Assembly (NCBI RefSeq): GCF_003144195.1 | Contig: NW_020290037.1 | Location: forward strand, 124,373-188,372 | Direction of reading: 5' to 3' | Length of the DNA stretch: 64,000 bases | From: Ceraceosorus guamensis | Lineage: Eukaryota; Basidiomycota; Exobasidiomycetes; Ceraceosorales; Ceraceosoraceae | Part shown: piece by piece, positions 1 through 11,000 of the stretch | Layout: every line of letters starts with the position of its first letter | Position numbering within the stretch: position 1 is the stretch's first letter | The notes under the pieces: generated by a model | Databases searched by the model: none | The model's input: only the letters and a program-made list of their open reading frames with translations | Told to the model about the DNA's origin: nothing | Program-made: the position numbers and the translations under genes

Positions 1-1
1 G

Positions 2-259
2 CGTCATGATGTGCAACATGAATGCGAGCATGAGCATGGTCACTCTCACGGCGAGAGGGGATCTAACAGCGACAGGCGGGCAGAGCGCAAGAAGAAACAA
101 ACGAGGCGACCGGTCAAAACTTCGGGCAGGTCGAAGGGCAGTAGGACCATGACGGTTGAGCCGGGCACACAGATGGAAGACGATGCGCACCACCTCTCAG
201 AGAATGAGGAAGGAGAAGGAAGACCTGCACGCAACGCTTACGAGCGCGGTGTAGAGTGA
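2..259 (+). CDS. 3' end of an unassigned gene, His/Glu-rich then basic tail
   Basis: The frame is open from the left edge of the window to a TGA at 257-259, so this is the C-terminal end (about 85 residues) of a gene that begins outside. The visible part starts with a His/Glu/Gly-rich stretch, continues with a Lys/Arg-rich segment containing ERKKKQTRR, and ends in an acidic segment. I recognise no domain. The His-rich run could bind metal and the basic run could be a nuclear signal, but both are guesses. The codon pattern looks coding but the piece is short, and there is no check from a neighbouring exon. It may also be a chance open frame. Confidence 0.35.
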   Translation, partial: RHDVQHECEHEHGHSHGERGSNSDRRAERKKKQTRRPVKTSGRSKGSRTMTVEPGTQMEDDAHHLSENEEGEGRPARNAYERGVE

Positions 260-291
260 GGCGTTGATCCGGCGAACATCGTGATTGATCT

Positions 292-359
292 CTGCTCCTT
301 TGAGCAACTCAAATTTTCAGCTAAGATCCCTGCTCCTTTTGAGCAACTTAATTTTCAGC
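292..359. repeat. Imperfect direct duplication of about 30 bp
   Basis: Two near-identical copies lie at 292-321 and 330-359. Both begin CTGCTCCTTT(T)GAGCAACT and end ATTTTCAGC. They differ by one T insertion and a few substitutions. They sit directly downstream of the stop codon at 259. Confidence 0.75.
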
Positions 360-1181
360 ACTTCTGAGCTGCGACGGCACATGTCTGCTCGCCCGCAACA
401 TCATGGGGACGTATGCGGTAGTCCATTCGATCTACGTTGAGCGTCCACAAGGCCTCGCCTTTTTTTGACACACATCAATGTCAATCGAGGCAGCAATGGC
501 AATCATTGTTCTTCGCGAGTGTGAAGGCGAAATGTAGACGAGACTAGGCGAGTTGGATTAAGACGCTTGTGACGATGGCGAGAAGATTCCAGGTCCGTTG
601 ACTCCACCTGTAGTCTTGAGTGACTGCTTGGCTACGAGCCCTTGTGACTTCACCGCTAATTGCATGCAAGCGCGATCGCCTTGTGATTCACGACGATTCA
701 CATTCGTGATTGGTGATTAAACATACCCACGATTTGTTCATCATCCGGTTTTGCTGCCGGCAGGCATCTCATCGCCTCACGTGACTCTTAGAGTCACCGT
801 GTGAGTCGTGATTCGCGCTTCGACGTTTTCACTCACGAATTGACTGCAGGCTGACGCCGATGCTTTTGGTTGGTGGATCCGTGATTGCGCCTTCGCTGAC
901 GGTACAACAGCAGAAGCAGCATCATGGCTCCGGGGGAGGAGAGAACGAGAGAGAGACGGCGAATTTTCGTTTTGAATCGTGAATGCATGTTGTCATGCGT
1001 GCATGCATGCATGGTCCCGTCACCTTGCCGCTTTGCTCCTGGCGCACATAACGCTTCGCCGCAGAAAGTTGAACCGCGGCTCGCGCAAAGTTTCTTGCCA
1101 GTACATCCTGCATACGGCGACTCGCTACTGGCGCTTCATTGCTCGTCTCTTTCTGACTGAAGAGTTCCTGTGGGGTCGCGC

Positions 1182-1182
<1 letters not shown>

Positions 1183-1224
<42 letters not shown>
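1183..1224. repeat. (AC)n microsatellite
   Basis: This is an uninterrupted dinucleotide run of 21 AC units. It gives artificial poly-Val and poly-Thr/His stretches in overlapping open frames, which should not be taken as proteins. Confidence 0.97.
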
Positions 1225-1225
<1 letters not shown>

Positions 1226-2085
1226 GCTGTGCGTCTGAAAGGGTCTTCCGAAGTTTTGACGCTTAGTTCTCGGTTGTGTGTGTTACGTTGATCAAGCACC
1301 CTGCTTGCTCTGGCGCGTGGAGCAGCAGCTGGGATCTGCGCGCGCGCCTGAACATCCATGCAAACATCGATCAAGGGAATCACGAACGCGCGGCGAGCGC
1401 GGGTGGTCTGCGCGCGCCTGCACCTCGATCTTGCTTGCTCCGGCGTCGACGAGGTCACCGAGGGTAAGATCCATCACTGTGACTGACTGCATGTTGATTG
1501 AATCACGTCGCGCGCGGTACTGTACGACAGCAGCTACAGTAGCCTTGCTGCAGACCAAGAAAAGTGCATGAGCCTCGGCTTCATTTGGCTACGACGCGGC
1601 TGGGTGACCCGAGACCTTGATCCTCCATTTTTTTTTGTCTTCGCAATCGCATCGCCTCGTCAGCACGTTCCCTCAACTCCCCCACATCCAAAGCACTTGG
1701 ACACAAGGTCAAGTCACGACTCACGACGAGCTTCGCCACCAAAGAAATCGAGCGCATACACACAGCCTAGAATTAGACTTCAAAGTCACACCGATATCGA
1801 CAACAAGCAAAACACGTCACACGAACCAGCCACCTAAGCACCCGCTACTGCTGCTGTACCGGTACGCCTTGCATTCGGCTGATTGCTCTTGCGGCATTTC
1901 GACCCAACTCGCACGAGCGGTCGAGGAGCCCAAGTCCCAACGGATCCTGCCGCCACTCTAGATAGCAGTCTCTTTGGCGGCGCAGCCCCCTGCGCACCTC
2001 AAACCCGCATTCGAGGGTCTACTACAATTAAGCTGAAAGCAGACTTCCACGGCGAAGCGCAACAGCAGCCAGCAACACCTTGCGC

Positions 2086-2559
2086 ATGTCATCGGATCCG
2101 GCTCAAGCAGCGCAGCCAGGCTTGCGCTTCTACTTTCGAGTGCTGAGGGAATCTGGTCTTGCCTATCCTGGCAGCCTACTCCTATCGCTCCTACTGGCCA
2201 AGCCGGCCGTCCTCTCGCCAGATCTATACGCTCGAGGCTTGCTGCCTTGCGTCAGCTGGCTCATACTCAGACTTGCCGATAGTAAGAGCAGCTTGCAAAG
2301 CCTCGTACCCCCCGCTCCAGCTCGTGCCGTCGACATGATGATGTCGACGCCTCAGCAAGACGCACTGGCCTCATCAGCAGAGACTCATCAGTCGGACTCG
2401 CCGGAAAAAGCTCGCTTGCAAACCAGCACGCTTCCCCACAACAACCCGTTGCCGCCAGGGTACCATGTGAGTCTTCTCTCGCCACTCGAGATAGGGGTTC
2501 AACAGCTCTCTAGTCAGAAGCGCGAAGAGGCAGCGGAGGGCCTGAGGTCGGTAAATTAG
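2086..2559 (+). CDS. Unassigned small protein with a hydrophobic N-terminal segment
   Basis: The ATG at 2086 opens a frame of about 157 codons. A GTGAGT at 2467 and a CAG at 2503-2505 could bound a 39-bp in-frame intron, so the frame reads to the TAG at 2557-2559 whether or not it is spliced. Residues about 20-65 are Leu-rich (LLLSLLLAKPAV, then LLPCVSWLILRLA) and could be one or two membrane segments. A Ser/Thr/Pro-rich part follows, then PPGYH and a charged tail containing SQKREEAAEGL. I do not recognise the family. Upstream exons cannot be excluded. The next gene, a phosphodiesterase, follows on the same strand about 1.1 kb away. Confidence 0.4.
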   Translation: MSSDPAQAAQPGLRFYFRVLRESGLAYPGSLLLSLLLAKPAVLSPDLYARGLLPCVSWLILRLADSKSSLQSLVPPAPARAVDMMMSTPQQDALASSAETHQSDSPEKARLQTSTLPHNNPLPPGYHVSLLSPLEIGVQQLSSQKREEAAEGLRSVN

Positions 2560-3697
2560 GTTTGTGCCTGCGATGTCATCATGAGACGATGGGTCCGCAG
2601 CAACATTTCCGTGATGAGTTTGCATGGAAGGGCGACGAGCTAAGGCAATCTGCGTAGCGCAGAGCGCCAAAAAAAAAAAAAGACAACGGAAAAGTCTACA
2701 CGCCAACATTTGCGTGCGTGGCTGCGCTGGAGCAAACAAGCGCGATGCTCGCTCGCTTATTCGTGCTATCTGGGCAAATTGCGCAAGCTGCTATGTACCG
2801 GTACACACCAGGTCTTGGCGAGCCGCGGTTCAACTAGGGCCAAAAGGGGGGCGCGTCATTTGGGTTGCCTCGGACCATCACCATGCAGTGTGTGCTGGGT
2901 GGTGATGTGGTGGCGGATGAAGCGGGGCGGCCGCTCACCGCTCGGGACCCCACCTATAGAGACAAACAAGGGGTTCATCCGCGCCACCGAGGGTAGCCGT
3001 GATTTCGCTAGGCGTGTAAAGAGTTGAGATGGAGTCATCAGCGGTATTGTATGCATGCTGGACCCGCTCGGTTCACCGGCCCGCCGGGCTAAGACGGCTT
3101 TGCTCGAGGGGTGGGGCTTGGCATTCGTGATTGATGACAAGATTCACACTTCTGGCGCGTAGATGCTACGCTACGTATACTCACGACTGTGTGGTGTACG
3201 TACGGTATGGGCCGCCGCGCGCGCGTCAAGCACACCTGCGCAGTCAGAATCACCCAGCTATACAGATCGCCCGCCACGCGTGGGAGCGGAAGCTGCATCG
3301 CATATGCATGTGCGCGCGCCCGCACGCACGCGTGTGGCGATGACAAGCGCACGTTCGCGCACGTTGCCCTGAAACGGAGGGCGCTCGCCGCGCTCGCCCA
3401 GCCAACGTGCCATCCTCATCGCTGCTGATGGAGGTTGCCATCTGCGCTTCATTCCTGCCCTTTTGATCACACGAGTCATCGTTCTCCTGTCCTATGTTAA
3501 AAGACTAAAGCAGATTTGCTCACACGACCCTTCCTTCTCCCTCATTCCTCACACCAAAATTTGTCGTGCTCCCCACAAATCGACGACGACGCATCTCATC
3601 GCGCCGACATCTGCACCTGCAACCGATCTCCGCGCCCACACCCACCTCCACATACCGCCGCGCTCCGCAACGATTTCCTTGTCGGAATCAAAACAAA
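2560..3697. other. Intergenic, no supported gene
   Basis: This is the upstream region of the phosphodiesterase gene. It contains an A-run near 2670 and GC-rich alternating purine/pyrimidine words near 3210-3345. I see no coding continuity. Confidence 0.5.
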
Positions 3698-5520
3698 ATG
3701 GGTGCTTGGACAAAGTCGTTCAAGCTCAATGGCTTGCAACCGCCCATGCCGGAATGTTGGTGAGTGGTGAAATAAGAGTGACCAGGCATAATCCCTTTCC
3801 TAATTCTTACATCGCTGCATCGCCGACGCAGGGGACATCGAGGAGCTTCGGCCGCATATCCTGAGAACACCATCGCATCTTTCGACAGGGCTATTCGCGA
3901 CGGATCGGAAGGATTAGAGAGCGGTTAGTGCTCGCTGCCAGAGCCATCTTTCTTGACTGCTAGTGCGATTGTCAGGCGGTCCCCCAAGTGGGCTGTGGAA
4001 TCTTTATATGCGATGCGGGAGCAGTGTGTCAGGATCCTCCCCACACTTCACGATGACGTTTCTCGAGGTTTTTGGGCCATCCTTTTGGATTGCATTGCGC
4101 ACGCTTCGTGTCGCACTCTCGGCACGCCCAGGGCGCTTATATGCTCGTGGGCTCTCGACCGGACTTGAGGCATGTGCAGCCCGCTGCCGGTCCACTCTCC
4201 GTCCGTGCTTTCGCCAAAAGCGAGGGTCCTAGACTCACAAACTCCCCTTCCGTTGCTACCACTTGCCGCACATGCTCTGCCTCGACACCTTGCGCCGACT
4301 CATTCGTCTCGCCAGACGTGCACGTCACGGCCGACGACGTCATCGTCATGTTTCACGATCCTTCATTGGAGCGAACGACCGACGGCAAAGGAAACATCAA
4401 GGAACAAGCGTGGAAAGGCCAAATTGAGAACGTCAGGACGACTGCGAAGCCTCAGCAGCAAATTCCCACTTTTGATCAAGTTTGCAGCCTCCTCATGAAG
4501 CCCGAGAACAAGCATGTCAAGCTGAATGTGAGTACTTGGCGATCGTGTCAGCAAGCACAGCGCAGCTGCTCTAACAAAGGTGCCCAACGACCGCGCAACA
4601 TCTCAGATCGACATCAAACCGGACAATGATCCCGATCGTCTGTTCAGGCTCATGAAGAGAGTGGTGTCATCCTACCCGAATTACGAAGTCGAGCTCGGCC
4701 CAAGATTGATTTTGGGCCTTTGGCACCCCGGCTTCATCGCACCTGCCCTCGAGCACGTGCCATCTTTGCGACGCATCCACATCGGTGGCAGCCCCACCGT
4801 AGCCAGGACGTACTTTTGGAAGCACTGCGATGGTTTCAGCATGTGGTTCGCCAGTCTTGTTGGCGCCGAGGGACAGGCATTCTTGGCTCAGGCAAAGAAG
4901 GAGAACAAGGACGTGTTCGTGTGGACAGTGAACCGAAAGGACGAGATGATCGAAGCTACCAGATGGGGCGTCAAGGCCATCTTGACGGACAAGACCGACT
5001 TGTTCCAGACCGTCAGGGTGGAGATGCAAAGTGAGCCAGCTGCGTTGCTTTGGGAGATCGACTCGCGAAGATTGTTGGCTGATGATTGGACTGCTCTGAA
5101 TCCCCCGCAGGAGACTTTGCTCTGACAAGAAGCGAAGAAGTTGGTTTCTTCTTCAGATGGGCATCGTGGCGGTACTGGATGCTACCTCAATTTGTCATCC
5201 AAAGTATGTGGATCGCCAACTTGCAGACACGAGCCGGCTCTACATTCGAGGGTGAGTAGAGTCTGTCGCCAATCGCGCATTTGTCTCCAGTGGCAAATCC
5301 CCTCTGATTCGCAGAAGCCTGTTCCCCCCCCCCCCCCCTTTGTTGACCTTCAGAGGCATGGCGTGCTTCACCTGCGAGGACGGGCGATGTGCAGGCAGCC
5401 ATCGACGAAAAGCCGGTCCCTGCATCTACCGGCACCCTCAATCCCGCTGCCATGGATCTAGAGAAAGGCGCCGCGGGTGTCGACGCGCCTGCGCCTCAAG
5501 CCGTAGCTGCCACCGCCTAG
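3698..5520 (+). CDS. PGC1: Glycerophosphodiester phosphodiesterase, Pgc1-type
   Basis: Six exons (3698-3759, 3832-3923, 4316-4527, 4607-5030, 5111-5251, 5354-5520) give about 365 residues. The GDPD-family TIM barrel is clear: GHRG at about 22-25 followed by a YPENT segment, ESD at 50-52, the catalytic FHDP at 64-67 with ERTTDG after it, IDIKPDN, a GLW strand, WTVN and AILTD. The C-terminal part (exon 5) has an aromatic FFFRWASWRYWM segment and further hydrophobic residues, which fits the membrane-attached tail of yeast Pgc1. Pgc1 is a phospholipase C that cleaves phosphatidylglycerol to diacylglycerol at mitochondria and lipid droplets. The substrate here is inferred from family resemblance, and another glycerophosphodiester is possible. 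Exon 3 follows a long intron of about 390 bp, while the others are 70-105 bp. The start is the first ATG in a good context (AAAATGG). Confidence 0.88.
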
Positions 5521-6733
5521 ACCGATTCAGCAACCCGCCAATATTCTGCCTCGCGTGGCGTGGCCAAGCGTTTCGCCATCGGAAAGTGAAGAGACGCAGG
5601 CCCGACCTTGGACCCTTCGCGCCACGGACTCTGTTCCACGCTTTCGACTATAGACTTGATCTTGATCACTCTCGCATCCCACAAAAATTGCATCTTTCCC
5701 GTGCACAGCCTCTCTTGGCCGCTAGGCTCGTCACGAATCCCAAAGCTAGTGCAGCATCTTCGTGGCTTGTTTCTGGTGCCCGCGCGCCCGCCTCCGCATC
5801 CTTCCGTCCTCGCAAAAGCCTCATGATCCCCGCGGCCGCTACTTTTGGTCGATACGATCAAATTATCGATTTCTCCTTTTGATATCATATTAGCTACATT
5901 CAAACCTTATACACCTTTCCCACTTTCCATCGCACGAATGCGAACATTGGCCTGCTCTCGATGCCGACACGCCGTGATCATCTTGAAGCCTTGAGCGGGG
6001 CGCAAGTGTCAAGCTTTGCCTTCGCGATTGTATGATGAAGGCGTCCGAACCGACTCCTGCTGGTCAGTCTGCTGGTCCTCCTCCTGTGACCACGAGTCGT
6101 GAATGGACCTTTGATTGGGCAGCGAGCAGGACGGTCCCCACAGTTGCTAGCATCTGATTTTTGGATTGGGGATGCTCACATCACGTGACTTGGATTAGTA
6201 AGTCCAAAAAGTCACGAGTTCCAAATTCTGATTCATACGGTACTTGTTATATAGTCGATCTGTGGATCGTATCTTGTATGCAGCTGTGAAGGATGTGCGT
6301 GTTTGATGTGAGCCGTGTGCGCCTTACCGGTGCGAGATGTGGAGCGAAGACCTCTCGTGCTGCTCTTCGCTGCAGCACTTCAACACCACCACCACCACCA
6401 CAACTACCACCACCACCACCACCACTCCCGTCCTCTATTCCACATCGGACTCGCGTAAATTTCGCAGCGAAGATCAGCTTCGGAGGCTACGTAAACGTTC
6501 AGTATCGGATTCGAGGTGCTTCGAGAGCTGGAGAAGCTGCGACCACGTTGGAGGGTTCTTGATCGAATCGACGGCAGGAGGACGAGGTGCAGTGCGCCAG
6601 GGAATCTTGATTCAAGCTTTGCAAGTTTCTTCGCTTTTTCAGCTTCACTCCTGACCCGGGCCCTCGCAAACGCAGGGAGGCATTTTTCTCCTAGAGTACC
6701 TTGAGGCACAGAGAGAGAGGGGAAGAGCTGAGG
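5521..6733. other. Intergenic, holds a (CAC)n repeat
   Basis: Open frames here follow from low complexity. A (CAC)n run covers about 6384-6426, and a C-run sits near the end of the previous gene's last intron. I see no gene. Confidence 0.5.
6384..6426. repeat. (CAC)n-type trinucleotide repeat, interrupted once
   Basis: This is a run of ACC/CAC units broken by one CAACTAC. It encodes poly-Thr or poly-Pro on one strand and poly-Trp/Val on the other in spurious frames. Confidence 0.95.
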
Positions 6734-7535
6734 ATGCCGGTCACTGTCAAGATTTTGGATCTCGTCCATCGAGCTGCCGTCGTCGCTCTTGTTGGAACTG
6801 GGGTGCGTACATTATGGCGAGGCGCTCGCTGATTTCTGCACGCTCATAGGCAGAAGGATGTGGATGAAGCACGATGCTGGGCCCCTTGAAGGGGGGCGTG
6901 AGATTCTGGTGTGAGAGCTGATCATCATTCAATGCTTTGCTGTTGATTTGCCGCCATGCGCAGGTTTGGGGCTTGTGGCTCACAGCCGCAGTGTACAAGA
7001 GCAGGAGGGGAGATAGCGCAGTGAGTGGCTGCAACAACATTCTGATTTGCTCGGATCGGGCCCAAAAGACAAAAGAGAGGCTCAGTCAGACCGAATTGTG
7101 ATATCAATCCTGTTTCTAGATTCGAGGTGTCTTGAGCCCGGTGAGTAATGCTGCGCTCCTAGCTCATCTGCCCACCCGAGCAATCCTGTATTTGCTGCGA
7201 GTGCCTTCTGCTGATACACTCGCACTACCTGTGTCGTCATCTCTCCCTCTGTGTGTGTGTGTGTCTTTCTCTCCCTCTCTTTCTGGGACTAGTCGGAACA
7301 ACAAGCAGCCAAGCAAGCCGAGCTTCTTCAAGCAGCGCGAAGCAGGATGGCCTCGACGAGCACAAACAGCAACGAGGGTTCGGGCGAGTCGGAAGAGTCT
7401 CTTTCTTCAAGACAAGTCACTGCTGCGCCTCCTCCACGCACGCGCATGGCAGGTCCGCGAGGCATCTTGCAACAAGGCGCTCAAGCTCGTCGTCAGGCAG
7501 GCGAACACAATGATGGAATCGAAAAGACGGTTTGA
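6734..7535 (+). CDS. COX14: Cox14-like mitochondrial inner-membrane assembly protein
   Basis: Four exons (6734-6802, 6964-7020, 7120-7140, 7293-7535) join in phase 0 to give about 129 residues. The N-terminal 45 residues carry one predicted membrane span (VVALVGTG then VWGLWLTAAVY) preceded by DLVHRA. This resembles yeast Cox14, where TDTLHR and LTLVGG precede its single span. The rest is a Gln/Ala-rich then Ser/Pro-rich soluble tail, longer than in yeast. Cox14 holds newly made Cox1 in the mitochondrial inner membrane and couples its synthesis to complex IV assembly. The assignment rests on a short similarity, size and topology, so another small one-span mitochondrial protein is possible. 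Exon 3 is only 21 bp. All three introns are phase 0 with GTGAGT or GTGCGT donors, and exon continuity across them supports a real gene. Confidence 0.6.
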
Positions 7536-8060
7536 GAGTCTTGACCTTTGCCTTTCTCGCCTCGCTCCTGAACCTCTACTCTCTCGATGGACATCATGCG
7601 CATTCGATCATGAAGCTTGCATTTGCGACTCGAACTCGTGCGCGAGAAGCCTGGAACCGGCAGCCTGGACCCGGTGGCAATGAGTTCGGAGCAAGACTCT
7701 GAAAGAACATTTTTGGTAATCGCGGCTGTCTCATAGGCCCCAATGCTATCGAGGGTTCGTTGCTAGGCTACAGAGAGTGCGTGGGCTATTGCATCTGCAC
7801 TCGCATTTGCAGGCACGCTCTTCACAATCACAAAGTGGAATCAGACGTCGAGACGAGTGTCGGACTTGCGAGGTGTGTGTATGTACAGAGCGCGGATGAA
7901 GCGCTCGACGCTGAGATTGAATTCACCGTGTGCAGTATTGGTGCTGATTTGAGGTGGTTCTAGATGGGTATGCAGGCGGGGATATCATGTCTGGTCGCAA
8001 TTGGTTGCTCGCCTCGATTTGCAGCGATGTGGCTTAAGCGCGGCGGCAGTCAGTATAGAA
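7536..8060. other. Convergent intergenic gap, no gene seen
   Basis: This gap lies between the stop of the Cox14-like gene (+) and the stop of the large minus-strand gene. It probably holds both 3' untranslated regions. Confidence 0.5.
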
Positions 8061-11000
8061 TCACACCTCTGCTCCGACGTAGAACAGGCGATAATCCTGC
8101 GGATTTTCAAATTTGGACGTCAAAGAATGCTCGCTACCCCTGATTCGGGATCTGTACGACTTGCTCACCTCTCCTCCGCGCCAATCGAAGCCCCATACTC
8201 CTCCATCACCGGCTGCTTCGTTTGGTCGCCAGGGATTAGGGCCAACGGCTGCAGGCGCGTAACCCCCGGCTTGAGGCGCTACAAGAAGGGACCCACAGAG
8301 ATACTGCCAAAAATTGCTCAGCAGTCAGCAAGAGTCTGTTGGGAGGACCTGAGAGGATCTGGACTCACCTCGTGTTCCACCTCAGCGCTGCTGCATCTTT
8401 CGCCCAACGTTGGTCTAAGTCGAGAGTCGAGCACAGGGCCAGGCACTTTCAAGTCGTCCAGACACGCGGGTGGCGGAGGGCTTAGGGAAAGCTCCGCATC
8501 TTTCGAGCACTGGAAAGGAAGTTCCACTTCTTTGCGCACTGTGACGCGCTTCATCTCTATACGCGACGGCAGAAAAGCGATGAGGGTGATGCTGACGTGC
8601 AGCGTGACCTGATGTAGCCCTTCGCCATTGCTTTCGCGGCTTGATGGTCTTGTAGCGCTCGAACTTCCCAGGATATGCGCTGCACCAGCCGTCCTTGCCC
8701 TTTCCAAACCAACAATCCGCGCCCAAGCTGTGACGGACTGCGGCGTGCTGGTCCATCTTAGCGACGCTATAGGACGGCAAGAAGCCAAATCCGCAGGAAG
8801 CGGAAGCGGAAGAATCTCCGTCGCAGCGCCCTTCGAGAAGAGAGCCAAGCTCGCTTGAATGACATGCTGTGTACCGCTCGGCGGACTGTTCACGCCCCTG
8901 CTAAGCACATTGGACATCTGACGTTTCGGGCGTCTCGGTTCTTTCATCCCTCTTTGGACGCCGTCGACAGCTGTGATCTCCCGAGAGAAGCCAGAGTCCC
9001 GCAGGGTGACCCCTTCATGTTGTGGCAGAGTGTTTGGCGTGGCGTAAGAAAAGTCGTCCTCCTCCTCGCTCTCATCGCTGTCGGATTCGGCAAGCACCGC
9101 TGCGAGCCGTTGGGCGATTTCATCCTGTTCACGAGCTTCAAATGAAAGTCCTTGCGGCGCAGGAGCATTCGGCAATCGCTTATCTCGGGATGCTCGGAAG
9201 TCTTTGGCTGTCGGAGATCGCTGCGTTCTCTCAGCACCAGCTTCAGTCGGGCGCCACTTCACCGCATGGGGCGTGGGGCTTGTCTGACCAGATGCGGAAT
9301 GTTGCCGCGACCCCGCCCTTACCAAAGGCACCACATCCTTGTTGCCATTCTCTTCCTGTCGAATGGTAACGCACGCATGCACCGGCTCAAATCCAACCCA
9401 GGAGGTCTTCGCCTTTCTGAACGAGGCTAGGCCGTCCACGGACAGATGCTTGTTGTGCGCGTGGCCGCTTCCAGAATGACCTAAATTTGACGTCGAAGGT
9501 TTCTTTTCGAGCCCAGCGCCACTGGACAGGTCCATTTCGCGCACGTCTGAATCGCTGACTCGAATGACAACTGCACGTTTGCCGAAAGATACGAACAATG
9601 ACAGGTCTGCGCCTTCCCAGCCTTTTGGGCCGGCTGCTCCACTGCCATGAAGAGGACGCAAGGTGGTCGAGACACTTCGCGTCTGATGTGCGCTACCATG
9701 GCGTCGTTGAGAATCGGGTACGAGAAAGTCTTCACTCGAGCCCACGGCTTCGGGCCCGGCTTGAGTGCTGCAGTATACAAAGGATGCAGCTTTTGGCGTA
9801 AAGGTTGGCGGACACCATAGCTCCCGCACGAAGCTCCACGACCGACTGCCCGATCCTCGTCGAGGCGGAGTGGCTTCGAATACAAGCAACGACTTGGCGG
9901 TTCCGACGGCGAGGTACCAAGTTCCCGCTGCCTTTGCGCCTTTGCTGGCTTCGATGACCGAGAAGAATAGCGCGCCTTTGGAATAGGCAGCCATGTCTCT
10001 CTCCTTGCCCTTGGATGCCGCAGTCAGCCCATCTACAGAGCGTCGCGGACCGAGGGTCTCGTCCGCAAATAGCGTTGCGTAAGAAGCCGCGACTGTTGTT
10101 TCGTCTGCCAACGTCCCGTGCGTGGTCGCATTGGGACCACTAGCTGGCATGCTGATAGGAATGGATCGCTTTGCTAGTTCCAGCGCTGTCCGGTAGCCCT
10201 CCGACACGATGGCGGCGTCACCTCTTCCAGCGGCGTTGCTAGAGCTCACAGCGCCTTGGGCAGACTCCAGGCGCATTGTGCTGTCAACAGACGCGAAGCT
10301 TTCTAACGAAAGACCAGAAGCTCGGCGGCTTCTAGAAGATGCCAATGGATTCATCTCTGCTGATCTCTGAGCTTCAAGACTAGAGTCAGCAACAGAAAAT
10401 GGATCCACATCTCCGTCGCTATTACCTCGTCGTGCGGAACGAGCATTTCGCGACGAGGACGGCTCTCCCAAAGAAGCCCAGGCTTGCCGGATGCGAGACG
10501 ACAGTCTGGATTTGCCGTGGCGTTCAGCGGCGCCCTTGTCGTCTGTGGTGCTCAAGTCCAACGGTTTTACACCCTGGACAGCAGCCCACATACCACAGCT
10601 GGCTTAAGTAAGCATCAGTGGCCACAGTGCAAAGCTTCAGACCATGATACTCACAGTAGCATCGAGAGCAAAGGAGACGACCCTTCGAAATTCATCCAAA
10701 TTCCACATCTTCACGATGCCGTCCTTTGGCGGTGTTGGCCCCGAGCTACTTCCGCCACCTGCAGTCCCAAACCGCCCGGCTCGCATCTGAGCTTGAGTCT
10801 CGATGCTAGGCCCCGAGGAGAATGCGCTCGAATGCCCCAAAGAACTGGTGGATCGATTGTATGAGTGCGCACGATATTGGTGCGGCTTGCTTGGCGCAGC
10901 GCATAGAGCCAGAAGGATGTCTTGCTCAGTAGAATTACCGTTGTTATCTGATCGCGCAAAGAAAGCTGCATTGGATGATGTCTGAGCCGCCGAAGGGCCT

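Larger units (their letters stand above)
260..2085. other. Intergenic stretch with short repeats, no supported gene
   Basis: This stretch holds a direct duplication of about 30 bp (292-321 and 330-359), a cluster of ATTCGTGATT-type words (683-720) and a 42-bp (AC)n microsatellite (1183-1224). Several short open frames exist on both strands, but none shows splice-linked continuation or a recognisable motif. Confidence 0.5.

Noticed and set aside
922-1458. Minus-strand open frame of 178 codons with a poly-Cys/Val run
   Set aside because: Most of its oddness comes from the (AC)n microsatellite, there is no motif, and both strands are open equally, which is typical of GC-rich non-coding DNA.
5340-5903. 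Overlapping frames on both strands after the phosphodiesterase
   Set aside because: The first part is the real last exon (5354-5520) read in other frames; the rest lacks motifs.
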